DNA from: an uncultured Acetobacter sp. | GTDB lineage: Bacteria; Pseudomonadota; Alphaproteobacteria; Acetobacterales; Acetobacteraceae | Length of the DNA stretch: 10,069 nt | Assembly: GCF_937875265.1 (NCBI RefSeq) | Contig: NZ_CALLXM010000047.1 | Location: 1-10,069, forward strand | Direction: 5' to 3' | Shown: positions 1 to 6,740 of the stretch, piece after piece | How positions within the stretch are numbered: position 1 is the first letter of the stretch | Layout of the letters: each line of letters opens with the position of its first letter | Program-made: the position numbers and the translations under genes | Notes under the pieces: model-generated | What the model was told of the DNA's origin: nothing | Seen by the model: the letters and a program-made list of their open reading frames with translations, nothing else | Databases searched by the model: none

Positions 1-601
1 TCTGCACACTCAGCACAGCCACAGCGCCCAGAACCGGCAGAACAAAACAGTATTTTATAATGTCATCACTGGCGAGACACAGACCCAGCAAGGCAACAAA
101 CACGCCCCACACAGCCGGTCTTTCACGGTTTTTCTGAACAAAAATCAGTAACCAGCAGGCCAGAACCCCAACATACGCCCCCATATGAATACAGGGGATC
201 AGCATGACCTGAACGCCAAAAGCCGTGGGCGCGGCCACCAGCACCAGGAAAAACCATGCCCCGGCAGGAGCCATTTCCCGACACAGCCTGAAGGCCAGCA
301 ACACCACAGCTGCCAGCAACATGCCCGGCACCAGATAGTAAAAAGACAGATGCCAGCCCGCCAGACCCGCGGCCACCACGTAAGGCAGAATTTCCGTTAC
401 GTAATAGGGTTCTGTTGAAAGGTCCCAATGGTGCAGCAAAACATTGCCACGCAGGATATCCTGCGCTTCCAGCAGAGCCGAAACACTGTCCGAATTGACC
501 GGTAAAGTTGCCGCCAGAGACATGTAAAAAGCAGACAGCACCACGAAAGCTGCCAGGTACCCGAGGATTACCTTCCACGTTTTCTTGAAGGGTACAGGCA
601 C
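1..601 (-). CDS. Polytopic membrane protein, GT-C-like, N-terminal part (runs off the left edge)
   Basis: The 200 codons visible read as an integral membrane protein. A short basic N-terminus (KK at 6-7) leads into a hydrophobic helix at about residues 11-33. A polar loop follows at about 34-67, with Asn36-Ser-Asp38 and His57-His-Trp59, and then about five more hydrophobic stretches (roughly 70-83, 86-106, 115-135, 139-155 and 164-199). A polar Ser178-Asp-Asp180 triplet interrupts the last one. An acidic residue in the first long loop is typical of GT-C glycosyltransferases and related uncharacterised proteins, so a sugar- or lipid-sugar-transfer role is possible but unproven. The start is GTG at 601-599, with AGAGG six bases upstream; an in-frame TAA about a dozen codons upstream rules out a much longer N-terminus. 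A longer ORF at 653-123 on the same strand is out of frame and Gly/Cys-rich. The C-terminus lies outside the window, so the family cannot be fixed. Confidence 0.75.
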   Translation of the reverse strand, partial: MPVPFKKTWKVILGYLAAFVVLSAFYMSLAATLPVNSDSVSALLEAQDILRGNVLLHHWDLSTEPYYVTEILPYVVAAGLAGWHLSFYYLVPGMLLAAVVLLAFRLCREMAPAGAWFFLVLVAAPTAFGVQVMLIPCIHMGAYVGVLACWLLIFVQKNRERPAVWGVFVALLGLCLASDDIIKYCFVLPVLGAVAVLSVQ

Positions 602-674
602 ACCAGACCTCTTGAAAAACAGGAACCGGAAAAATTACGCAGCCCTGAGACACCGGTTCCGTGAGGTCTCTACG

Positions 675-723
675 CCTTTAAAGTCCAATGCGCAGACTTC
701 CGGCAGTCCCCTTAAAAGTCAAT
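675..723. repeat. Two near-identical 14-15 base direct repeats, 35 bases apart
   Basis: In the 236-base gap between the deformylase-like gene and the membrane-protein gene, CCTTTAAAGTCCAAT (675-689) is followed by CCTTAAAAGTCAAT (710-723). They differ by one substitution and one missing base. The 35-base period is a little over three helical turns, which would put both copies on about the same face of the DNA. Read on the minus strand, each contains a -35-like hexamer (TTGACT, TTGGAC), but neither has a convincing -10 box at 16-18 bases. They could be paired binding sites upstream of the membrane-protein gene. I see no convincing terminator or small gene in the rest of this gap. Confidence 0.4.
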
Positions 724-837
724 CAGCACACCCTCATAGATTTTTTAAATCACGCTTTCTGCCGGCCCTCTCTCACTGCGTTTCTTGAGCGCCGGGTTAC
801 TCTGTTGCCTGCTTTTTATTTCGGAATTACTGCCGTC

Positions 838-1341
838 TTACCGCTGAAGGCGGATCAATTTCTCATAGCGGGCTATCAGGCGATTACGCCGCAGGCCAGA
901 AAGCCGATAGATCCAGAACATGCCGTTCAACTGATCAAGTTCATGCTGATGGCAGGCAGCCCGCAGGCCCTCTGCCTCTTCAATGTGGCAAGCGCCGTTC
1001 AGATCCTGATACTGCACCCGGACTTTGGCTGCCCGCTCAATCTGCTCCGTCACACCGGGCATGGAAACGCTGCCCTCTTCCTGCCGAAACGTCTCTTCTG
1101 ACATCCAGACAATTTCGGGATTCACGTAAGTCTGGGGCTGGGCCACATCCGGAAGCTCCAGAACCACCACACGTTGCGCCACGCCAATATGCGGACCGGT
1201 CATGCCCACGCCCGGTGCAGCCCGCATGCTGTCCAGAATATCTCGCGCCAGAGCGGACAGAGTGTCGTCAAAAACCGTCACAGGTGCTGCCACCTGCCGC
1301 AAACGCTGGTCGGGAAAACGAACAATCGGGCAAATTGTCAT
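838..1341 (-). CDS. Peptide deformylase-like protein with degraded metal site
   Basis: A 167-residue protein with the full length and layout of peptide deformylase (family size about 165-190), the metalloenzyme that removes formyl from the N-terminal Met of new proteins. The N-terminus PIVRFPDQRLRQ and the three motif regions align by eye. Motif I reads GVGMTGPH (44-51) where active enzymes have GxGxAAxQ. Motif II reads EGSVS (89-93) where they have EGCLS. Motif III reads HELDQ (133-137) where they have HExDH. The Cys and second His metal ligands are thus Ser91 and Gln137, and the oxyanion-hole Gln is His51; His133 and Glu134 remain. Deformylation by the usual mechanism is therefore unlikely. 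Similar divergent paralogues accompany a normal def in other alphaproteobacteria (from memory). The ATG at 1341 was chosen over an in-frame TTG at 1368 because it gives the usual deformylase N-terminus, although neither has a strong ribosome site. It is the last gene of the ispH unit. Confidence 0.85.
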   Translation of the reverse strand: MTICPIVRFPDQRLRQVAAPVTVFDDTLSALARDILDSMRAAPGVGMTGPHIGVAQRVVVLELPDVAQPQTYVNPEIVWMSEETFRQEEGSVSMPGVTEQIERAAKVRVQYQDLNGACHIEEAEGLRAACHQHELDQLNGMFWIYRLSGLRRNRLIARYEKLIRLQR

Positions 1342-1387
1342 ATCAGGCGGTCGCTCTGACTGTAGCAAAGTGGAACATGAGCGGCTG

Positions 1388-1954
1388 TCAGGCCTGCTTT
1401 AGAAGTTCAAGCAGTTCAGGAAACTGCTCATACCCTTCGCGCCCCAGAAAATGCCCGCCTCCAGGCACGTCCAGCGTTGTGGTGTGCAGGGAGGCTGCAA
1501 GAGTGCGGGACAGGCCAGGGTCCACAATCCCATCATTGTCGGAGAAAACAGAGGCCCGAAACGCACTCCGGCTTTGCAAGTCTTCATAGTTCAGAGGGCT
1601 ATCTGTAAAGGCGTCCAGTTGCGGCAGGGTTTGAAGATGTTGGTCAAACCCTGAAACCAGCACATACCCCCCAACCGTCTCCCCTTTGGGGCGAGACATC
1701 AGATGGCGCAGGAGGGTCACGCAGCCAAGGCTATGGCCGATCAGAAACGTCTGGTTGTTCAGATGCGGTAAAAGCGTATTGAGCGTTTCCGCCCACGCGT
1801 CAGGCTCCGGTGCCTGAGAAGACGGCAGAGCAGGCACACGGACCGTGGCCCCTGACAGCTCCAGCTGCTTTTTCAGCCACGGAAACCAGTGCGCATCAGG
1901 GTTGGCTGTGTAGCCATGAACAATCACGTATTGTCTTGAAGACAAATCAGGCAT
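1388..1954 (-). CDS. RBBP9/YdeN-family serine hydrolase (alpha/beta fold)
   Basis: A 188-residue small alpha/beta hydrolase, the usual length for the RBBP9/YdeN family. It starts with a beta strand and the oxyanion segment VIVHGYTANPDAHW (10-23). The nucleophile elbow is Gly73-His-Ser75-Leu-Gly77, the probable acid is Asp141 in SDNDGIV, and the catalytic His168 lies in GGGHF. This triad spacing matches the human RBBP9 triad (Ser75, Asp138, His165). No signal peptide or membrane segment is seen, so it should be cytoplasmic. The physiological substrate of bacterial members is mostly unknown; ester or peptide hydrolysis is expected from the fold. The ATG at 1954 is preceded by GGAG six bases upstream. 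The gene begins 24 bases after the rnhA stop and lies 46 bases before the deformylase-like gene, so it is probably cotranscribed with both. Confidence 0.88.
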   Translation of the reverse strand: MPDLSSRQYVIVHGYTANPDAHWFPWLKKQLELSGATVRVPALPSSQAPEPDAWAETLNTLLPHLNNQTFLIGHSLGCVTLLRHLMSRPKGETVGGYVLVSGFDQHLQTLPQLDAFTDSPLNYEDLQSRSAFRASVFSDNDGIVDPGLSRTLAASLHTTTLDVPGGGHFLGREGYEQFPELLELLKQA

Positions 1955-1978
1955 CTTCTGCTCCGGTCACAGCCCCAG

Positions 1979-2488
1979 TCAGCTTGGGGTTTTCATAGCC
2001 TCTTCTACGGTTTTCCGGGCTTCAGTCGCCAGTTCGTCCACCCGTTCATTTTCCGGCACGCCGGAATGGCCTTTCACCCACAGCCATGACACATCATGCT
2101 GCTTGGCGGCATCCAGCAGGCGCCGCCATAAATCCATATTGGCCACCGGGTCACCCGAGGCATTGCGCCAGTTACGCCGCACCCAGCCTGTGTGCCAGCG
2201 CGTAATGCCGTTGCGCACATACTCACTGTCCGTATGCAGGCGCACCGTGCAGGGCCGCTTGAGGGCTTCCAGCGCCTCTGCTGCTGCTGTCAGCTCCATA
2301 CGGTTATTAGTGGTCGCTTCTTCCCCACCGGAAAGTTCACGCTCCACCCCTTTAAAGCGCAGCAGCACGCCCCAGCCACCGGGGCCGGGATTAGGGCGGC
2401 ATCCGCCATCCGTCCAGATTTCAATTATCTGCTCTTCCGGCACCTGTTCCGGTGCCGGTGCGGGGCTGGTTTCAGAATCCGTAGCCAT
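1979..2488 (-). CDS. rnhA: Ribonuclease HI
   Basis: A 169-residue RNase HI, which cuts the RNA strand of RNA-DNA hybrids in the cytoplasm and so clears R-loops and replication primers. All four metal-binding carboxylates are visible: Asp28 in WTDGGCRPNPGPGGWG, Glu66 in NNRMELTAA, Asp88 in HTDSEYV and Asp152 in NERVDELA. The catalytic-loop His142 is in KGHSG. The core matches the E. coli enzyme (155 residues) closely; a Pro/Glu-rich N-terminal extension of about 20 residues, without a hybrid-binding-domain motif, accounts for the extra length. The ATG at 2488 is preferred over TTG at 2491 because GGAG lies seven bases upstream of it. The start overlaps the last 17 bases of thrB, which implies translational coupling. 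Confidence 0.97.
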   Translation of the reverse strand: MATDSETSPAPAPEQVPEEQIIEIWTDGGCRPNPGPGGWGVLLRFKGVERELSGGEEATTNNRMELTAAAEALEALKRPCTVRLHTDSEYVRNGITRWHTGWVRRNWRNASGDPVANMDLWRRLLDAAKQHDVSWLWVKGHSGVPENERVDELATEARKTVEEAMKTPS

Positions 2489-3446
2489 CAACAGTCTCCG
2501 TCGCCAGATGGAAGCGCAGGCGCTTGAGGTAATCCAGAGGGTCTTTTGGGGTTACCAGCGCATCCGGCGGTGTGTTGATCCAGTCATACAGCCGCGTCAG
2601 CAAAAAGCGCATGGCTGCACCACGGGCCAGAACAGGCAGGGCCTGCTGTTCTTCCACGCTTAGCCGGCGCACAGACTCATACCCTTGCAGGAGCTGACGA
2701 CCGAATGTGACATTGAACGACCCATCCCCTTCAAAGCACCAGGCATTGAGGCAGATGGCGATGTCGTAGGCCAGAAAATCCGTGCAGGCAAAATAGAAAT
2801 CAATCAGGCCGGACAGGTTTTTCCGCAGAAAGAAAACGTTATCAGGGAACAGATCAGCATGGATCTGCCCGCTAGGCAGCGCAGGGTTTGCGCTCTGCCC
2901 CGGCCAGTGTGGCAAAATATGCGTAAACGCCGCATCCAGTTCTGCCAGCAGGCCCGGATGCACGGCATCCGCCCCGGCACGGCAGGACGCCAGAAGCGGC
3001 TGCCAGGAATCTGGCCCCAAAGCATTGGCCCGCACAGGCGTATAGCTGCGCCCGGCCTCATGCAACTGAGCAAGGGCCTGCCCCAGCGGGCGACAATGTT
3101 CCAGCCGGATTTTACGCGGCCAGACACCGGGGAGAAATGTTGTGATCGCTGCAGGCCGCCCTGCGAGTATGCCGAGCGTCTGCCCGCTTTTGCTCGCAAC
3201 AGGCTGCGGGCAGGACACGCCCTGCCCGGCCAGATGCTGCATCAGGCCCAGAAACCACGGGAGTTCCTGCGCATTCACCCGCTTTTCATACAGTGTGAGG
3301 ATAAAATCGCCCTCGGTGGTACGCAGCTGGAAATTGCTGTTTTCCACACCCTCGGCAATGCCACGAAACGCCACCAGATTGCCAATGGCGTATTCGCTTA
3401 GAAACGCCTCAAGCGCCTCATCACTCACATCCGTATAAACGGCCAT
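2472..3446 (-). CDS. thrB: Homoserine kinase, APH-fold type
   Basis: A 324-residue homoserine kinase of the aminoglycoside-phosphotransferase-like type found in alphaproteobacteria and pseudomonads; it is unrelated to the GHMP-type ThrB of E. coli. It phosphorylates homoserine with ATP, the step before threonine synthase. The N-lobe carries FRGIAEGVENSNF (27-39), a nucleotide-binding-loop region typical of the family, and the lysine region TLYEKRV (51-57). The catalytic loop is His196-Ala-Asp198 to Asn203 (HADLFPDN), followed by the DFG-like IDFYF (215-219). The C-terminal NTPPDALVTPKDPLDY segment (291-306) is also characteristic. The ATG at 3446 begins 15 bases after the ispH stop, with an AAAGG element very close to the start. 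The 3' end overlaps rnhA by 17 bases. Confidence 0.96.
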   Translation of the reverse strand: MAVYTDVSDEALEAFLSEYAIGNLVAFRGIAEGVENSNFQLRTTEGDFILTLYEKRVNAQELPWFLGLMQHLAGQGVSCPQPVASKSGQTLGILAGRPAAITTFLPGVWPRKIRLEHCRPLGQALAQLHEAGRSYTPVRANALGPDSWQPLLASCRAGADAVHPGLLAELDAAFTHILPHWPGQSANPALPSGQIHADLFPDNVFFLRKNLSGLIDFYFACTDFLAYDIAICLNAWCFEGDGSFNVTFGRQLLQGYESVRRLSVEEQQALPVLARGAAMRFLLTRLYDWINTPPDALVTPKDPLDYLKRLRFHLATETVDGYGF

Positions 3447-3461
3447 GCCTTTGCGCTGCCT

Positions 3462-4463
3462 TCAGCCCAGAGGAGCAGGAAGGCGGAAGATCACGTTTTC
3501 TTCCTTCACTGTGCGTTCATCGATGCACAGCGTGTAACGCTTGGCCATTTCGGTCACCATTTCCTGCACCAGCGCTTCCGGAGCTGAAGCCCCGGCCGTG
3601 ATGCCCAGCGTATTCACGCCGTCCAGCACGGACCAGTCCAGCGCATCCAGACGCTGCACCAGCAGGGCACGCGTCGCACCGGAACGCTCAGCCACTTCCC
3701 GCAGGCGCTGGGAATTGGAGGAGTTGGGGGAACCGATCACGATCACCAGGTCACATTCCGGCGCAATGGCCTTCACAGCTTCCTGACGGTTGGTGGTGGC
3801 GTAGCAGATATCCTCGCGCTTCGGCCCTTCAATCAGCGGGAAGCGCTCACGCAGGATGTCCACAATTTCCGCCGTATCATCAACGGAAAGCGTGGTCTGC
3901 GTAATGAAGGCCAGACGAGCAGGGTCTGCCGGCTGCACGGTGCGGGCTTCTTCCGCATCATTGATCAGCGTGACAGCACCAACCGGCAGCTGGCCCATGG
4001 TGCCCACCACTTCCGGATGCCCGGCATGGCCGATCATCAGGATATGGCGGCTTTCAGGGCCACCTCCGGCAAAATGGCGCTCAGCCTCACGGTGCACTTT
4101 GGACACCAGCGGGCAGGTTGCATCCAGATAGAGCAGGTTGCGGCGTTCAGCCTCAGCCGGAACTGTTTTGGGCACACCATGGGCAGAAAACACAACGTGG
4201 CCATCGGGCGGAACTTCATCCAGTTCCTCGACGAAAATGGCACCCTGAGCTTCCAGAGCTTCCACCACTGTCCGGTTATGGACAATTTCATGACGCACAT
4301 AAACCGGTGCGCCGTAGCGGCGAATAGCTTCCTCTACCACGCGGATTGCGCGGTCTACCCCGGCGCAGAACCCACGCGGACCAGCGAGAAGAACTTTGAG
4401 AGACTTGCCGTGGGGAGCCTGCGCAGGCTCCTGTGTGGCAAGGGCGGGAGTTTGATCGGGCAT
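3462..4463 (-). CDS. ispH: 4-hydroxy-3-methylbut-2-enyl diphosphate reductase (IspH/LytB)
   Basis: A 333-residue IspH, the last enzyme of the methylerythritol phosphate pathway; it reduces HMBPP to IPP and DMAPP with an iron-sulfur cluster in the cytoplasm. The three cluster cysteines are Cys33 (PRGFCAGVDRA), Cys117 (DATCPLV) and Cys220 (EDICYATTNRQ). Substrate-site residues are His62 (HEIVHN), His95 (FSAHG), His149 and Glu151 (GHPEVVGTMGQ), and Ser245/Asn247/Ser249 (GSPNSSNS). All are intact, so the enzyme should be active. The first 20 residues are a Pro/Ala/Gln-rich extension before the conserved core. The ATG at 4463 is chosen over TTG at 4475 because GGGGA lies five bases upstream of it. 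It heads the probable ispH-thrB-rnhA-hydrolase-deformylase-like operon, and its promoter should lie in the divergent region to the right. Confidence 0.97.
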   Translation of the reverse strand: MPDQTPALATQEPAQAPHGKSLKVLLAGPRGFCAGVDRAIRVVEEAIRRYGAPVYVRHEIVHNRTVVEALEAQGAIFVEELDEVPPDGHVVFSAHGVPKTVPAEAERRNLLYLDATCPLVSKVHREAERHFAGGGPESRHILMIGHAGHPEVVGTMGQLPVGAVTLINDAEEARTVQPADPARLAFITQTTLSVDDTAEIVDILRERFPLIEGPKREDICYATTNRQEAVKAIAPECDLVIVIGSPNSSNSQRLREVAERSGATRALLVQRLDALDWSVLDGVNTLGITAGASAPEALVQEMVTEMAKRYTLCIDERTVKEENVIFRLPAPLG

Positions 4464-4551
4464 GGTGTTCCCCAAACTTGCGGCGGACGGTATAGAAAAA
4501 ACAGATATAAAGAAGCATAAGTAAGGTAGGCTATGCCCGAAACCCAGAGAC

Positions 4552-4576
4552 GGTCACGGTCACCGTGGCCATGGCC
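4552..4576. promoter_or_regulatory. Overlapping dyads in the divergent ispH/lipoprotein intergenic region
   Basis: The 241-base region between the ispH start and the lipoprotein start contains GGTCACGGT-C-ACCGTGGCC (4552-4570), a dyad with nine-base arms and one mismatched pair. It overlaps GGCCATGGCC (4567-4576), a perfect 10-base palindrome. The left part also contains the tandem CGGTCACGGTCA. Dyads between divergent genes often bind a dimeric regulator, so an operator is possible; a structured ispH leader is another possibility. The A/T-rich stretch at about 4485-4525 (TATAGAAAAAACAGATATAA) is a reasonable place for the ispH promoter, but I cannot fix -10 and -35 boxes with confidence. Confidence 0.35.
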
Positions 4577-4704
4577 TACGCAAAGCGAGATGGTGATGCA
4601 ACCCGTTTTCCGGCATTGTAGCCAGCACAGCCCCGCTTGATGTCTATGTTTTGCTCACTTTTCATCTGTTCAACCCCCTCTAACCGATAATTCCGGATTT
4701 GCAC

Positions 4705-5295
4705 ATGTCCCAAGACCTTTCTCATCCATGCCGCCTGCTGCCCCGCTTTGCGGTGTCAGGCCTTGCGGCGCTTGGCCTGCTGACCATCCTTGGCGGCTGC
4801 GGGGATGAGGAAAATGCCTCCATAGCCTTTGCTCCCACCTGCCCGATGACGCACATCCCGCCGGAAGCTGCGGATTACTATCTGTATGATGGTAAAACCG
4901 CGACCTTCCCGCATCTGATAACGCGTGCGAGCATTCTGAAATTACAGGGAGACTGCCTGGGGGCCGGGCCGAAAGATCTGAAAACCCGAATCGCTTTGCG
5001 CTTTGTGGTCAGCCACGGGCCTGCGGTTGCTGGCAGCACCGTTACCCTGCCCTGGTTTGTTGCTGTGCTGCATGGAGACCGGATTGTGAACAAGCACGTA
5101 TTCAAACACACGTTCCAGTTCCCGGCCAACCTCTCCAGCATTACCAGCGATAGCAAGGTGATTACGGTAGACCTGCCCATTGCGCCCAAAAATACGGATT
5201 CGGATTACCGGTTCGAGGTGGGCTTCCAGCTGACAAAAGAACAGCTGGACTATAACGAGACGCATCTGAAAAAAGTGGATTATCAGGCATATTGA
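4705..5295 (+). CDS. Hypothetical lipoprotein
   Basis: A 196-residue protein with a clear lipoprotein signal: basic Arg10 and Arg14, a hydrophobic stretch at 15-29, and a lipobox Leu29-Gly-Gly-Cys32. The mature protein should be lipid-anchored at Cys32 and periplasm-facing; Gly at +2 is compatible with outer-membrane sorting. The mature domain has two further cysteines (46 and 84) that could form a disulfide, then a beta-rich region with LPWFVAVLHGDRIVNKHVF and, near the C-terminus, EVGFQLTKEQLDYN. From memory, this pattern recurs in uncharacterised alphaproteobacterial lipoproteins; no function is known to me. The ATG at 4705 is two codons after an in-frame TTG (4699). Neither has a good ribosome-binding sequence, and a GATAAT -10-like box at 4686-4691 would give a very short leader. 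It is the only plus-strand gene, divergent from ispH and convergent with the ABC1 gene. Confidence 0.85.
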   Translation: MSQDLSHPCRLLPRFAVSGLAALGLLTILGGCGDEENASIAFAPTCPMTHIPPEAADYYLYDGKTATFPHLITRASILKLQGDCLGAGPKDLKTRIALRFVVSHGPAVAGSTVTLPWFVAVLHGDRIVNKHVFKHTFQFPANLSSITSDSKVITVDLPIAPKNTDSDYRFEVGFQLTKEQLDYNETHLKKVDYQAY

Positions 5296-5317
5296 TGCCT
5301 GACTGAAGGCTGCATTA

Positions 5318-5355
5318 CCTGCTTCTTTTTACCCTGTGGGGCAAAGAGAAGCAGG
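5318..5355. terminator. Hairpin between convergent genes, possible bidirectional terminator
   Basis: The 13-base arms 5318-5330 (CCTGCTTCTTTTT) and 5343-5355 (AAAGAGAAGCAGG) pair fully with one G-U wobble, around a 12-base loop that can form a further CCC/GGG pairing. The hairpin starts 23 bases after the lipoprotein stop and lies 23 bases beyond the stop of the convergent ABC1 gene. Its position suits a terminator for both genes. No clear T-tract follows the stem in either direction, although the plus-strand 5' arm itself ends in five T's, so efficient intrinsic termination is not assured. Confidence 0.55.
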
Positions 5356-5377
5356 CACACAGGGCTTACTCTGAAGT

Positions 5378-6739
5378 TTAACTGGCAGGTGTTGCCGGGA
5401 AGCGCGCTGCCTCTACAGCAGCCTTCTGGCGGGCAGCCACCGCCGCTTCATCGAATTCCTGCACGATCTCATGGAAGAGTTCGTACCAGTTCATCTTCAC
5501 TTTCAAACGCATGAAAACAGACCCAAGCCCCACGGCAGAGCGGTCCACCAGCACAAATTCACGCGGCAGGCGCACGCCACCGGTGCGTTGCAGGCCTTCA
5601 TGCACTCTGGAGAGAATTTCACGGCCCTGATTGGGGTTGTTACCCTCCTGAATATACCGCACGCGGTTATCCATCAGCGGTTCATACAGGAACCCGGCCC
5701 ACTCGTTCAGCACCTCGATCTTTTCCGGGGTCAGATCCGTGAAGCCCCATGCCGCATAGGCTTGCGTCGCCAGATCGTTGTCCTTGGTCTGCAAAGCCCG
5801 ATAGAGGTCGATATTTCCTTTGATAAAGGACGGCTTGAAAATACGGATTGCCCCGAAGTCCAGCAGGTTCAGCCCGTAATCATCCCGCACGGTGAAGTTC
5901 CCCATATGCGGGTCCCCATGCACCACACCGTACTGATAGAGCGGCACATACCAGGCACGGAAAAGCGTGCGGGCAATTTTCTGCTTCTGCTCTTCAGTCA
6001 GGCCAGCCTGAATAACGGCGTTCAGGCCACGACCATTGACCCATTCCATGGTCAGCAACCGTCGGGTGCAGAACGCGTCCACCGGTGCAGGCACCGTTAC
6101 TTCCGGGCAGCTTTCCAGAACGCTGCTATACAGCCGCATATTGGCGGCCTCACGCAGGTAATCCAGCTCTTCATGCAGGCGCTCAGTCAGCTCCTCCACC
6201 ACGTCATCCTGACGGATGGCATTATCCAGCCGGTGATACACCCCAATGGCCATACGGAACTGGCGTAAATCCGCTTCCACGGCTGCATTCATATCCGGGT
6301 ATTGCAGCTTGCACGCTACCTGCTGACCATCAGCCAGCACGGCTTTATGCACCTGCCCAAGGCTGGCAGCCGCCGCAGCGTCCCGCCCGAAGGAGCGAAA
6401 ATTCCGTTCCCATCCGGCCCCAAGCTCTGCCGTCATCCGCCGACGCACAAAGTTCCAGCCCATAGGCGGTGCATTGGCCTGCAACTGGGCCAGTTCTTCC
6501 GCATATTCATCCGGCAGGGCACCGGGAATAGTAGAAAGAAGCTGGGCGGCCTTCATCAGCGGCCCTTTCAGGCCACCGAGAATGGATTTCAGGTCTTCCG
6601 CATGTGCAGCCCCGCCTGAGCGCAGCCCCATCTTGTGTCCTGCAAGGCGGGCGGCAATGCCGCCTACGGTGCCGGTTGTCTGGACCATACGGCGCAGTTC
6701 ACCAAAAACGCCGGTGTTGTCCAAGTCTCGTTCGGCCAT
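5378..6739 (-). CDS. ABC1/ADCK/UbiB-family atypical kinase
   Basis: A 453-residue member of the ABC1 (UbiB/ADCK) protein-kinase-like family, whose members bind ATP and support ubiquinone synthesis or lipid handling at membranes. Family motifs are in order: a KxGQ-like Lys63-Ala-Ala-Gln66; the Ala-rich loop AAAAASLGQVH (121-131) in place of a glycine-rich loop; Lys144 in VACKLQYP; Glu191-Leu-Asp193; the catalytic-loop region HGDPHMGN (274-281); and Asp294-Phe-Gly296. The glycine of KxGQ is Ala here. There is no C-terminal pair of membrane helices as in E. coli UbiB, so this is more likely the second, soluble alphaproteobacterial ABC1 type than the ubiquinone-pathway UbiB. No target is known. 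The ATG at 6739 follows the pepF stop after one base, which implies translational coupling with pepF. Confidence 0.9.
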   Translation of the reverse strand: MAERDLDNTGVFGELRRMVQTTGTVGGIAARLAGHKMGLRSGGAAHAEDLKSILGGLKGPLMKAAQLLSTIPGALPDEYAEELAQLQANAPPMGWNFVRRRMTAELGAGWERNFRSFGRDAAAAASLGQVHKAVLADGQQVACKLQYPDMNAAVEADLRQFRMAIGVYHRLDNAIRQDDVVEELTERLHEELDYLREAANMRLYSSVLESCPEVTVPAPVDAFCTRRLLTMEWVNGRGLNAVIQAGLTEEQKQKIARTLFRAWYVPLYQYGVVHGDPHMGNFTVRDDYGLNLLDFGAIRIFKPSFIKGNIDLYRALQTKDNDLATQAYAAWGFTDLTPEKIEVLNEWAGFLYEPLMDNRVRYIQEGNNPNQGREILSRVHEGLQRTGGVRLPREFVLVDRSAVGLGSVFMRLKVKMNWYELFHEIVQEFDEAAVAARQKAAVEAARFPATPAS

Positions 6740-6740
6740 G

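Noticed and set aside
123..653. A 176-codon minus-strand ORF starting with ATG
   Set aside because: It is rich in Gly, Cys and Ser without any recognisable domain, and lies one frame off from a GTG-started frame that gives coherent membrane helices and remains open to the window edge.
780..837. Possible terminator just after the deformylase-like gene
   Set aside because: Only short CCGG/CCGG pairings with very large loops can be drawn and no T-tract follows, so I do not call a terminator.
2103..2663. Long plus-strand ORFs opposite rnhA, thrB, ispH, the ABC1 gene and pepF (for example 2103-2663, 2685-3401, 5471-6268 and 7122-7766)
   Set aside because: Each lies antisense to a gene with intact family motifs, and their translations are Arg/Pro/His-rich with no domain; they are shadows of GC-rich coding sequence.
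4640..4690. 16-codon ORF (MSMFCSLFICSTPSNR) just before the lipoprotein gene
   Set aside because: It has no ribosome site, no attenuation-type codon bias and no sign of conservation that I can judge; short ORFs like this are expected by chance.
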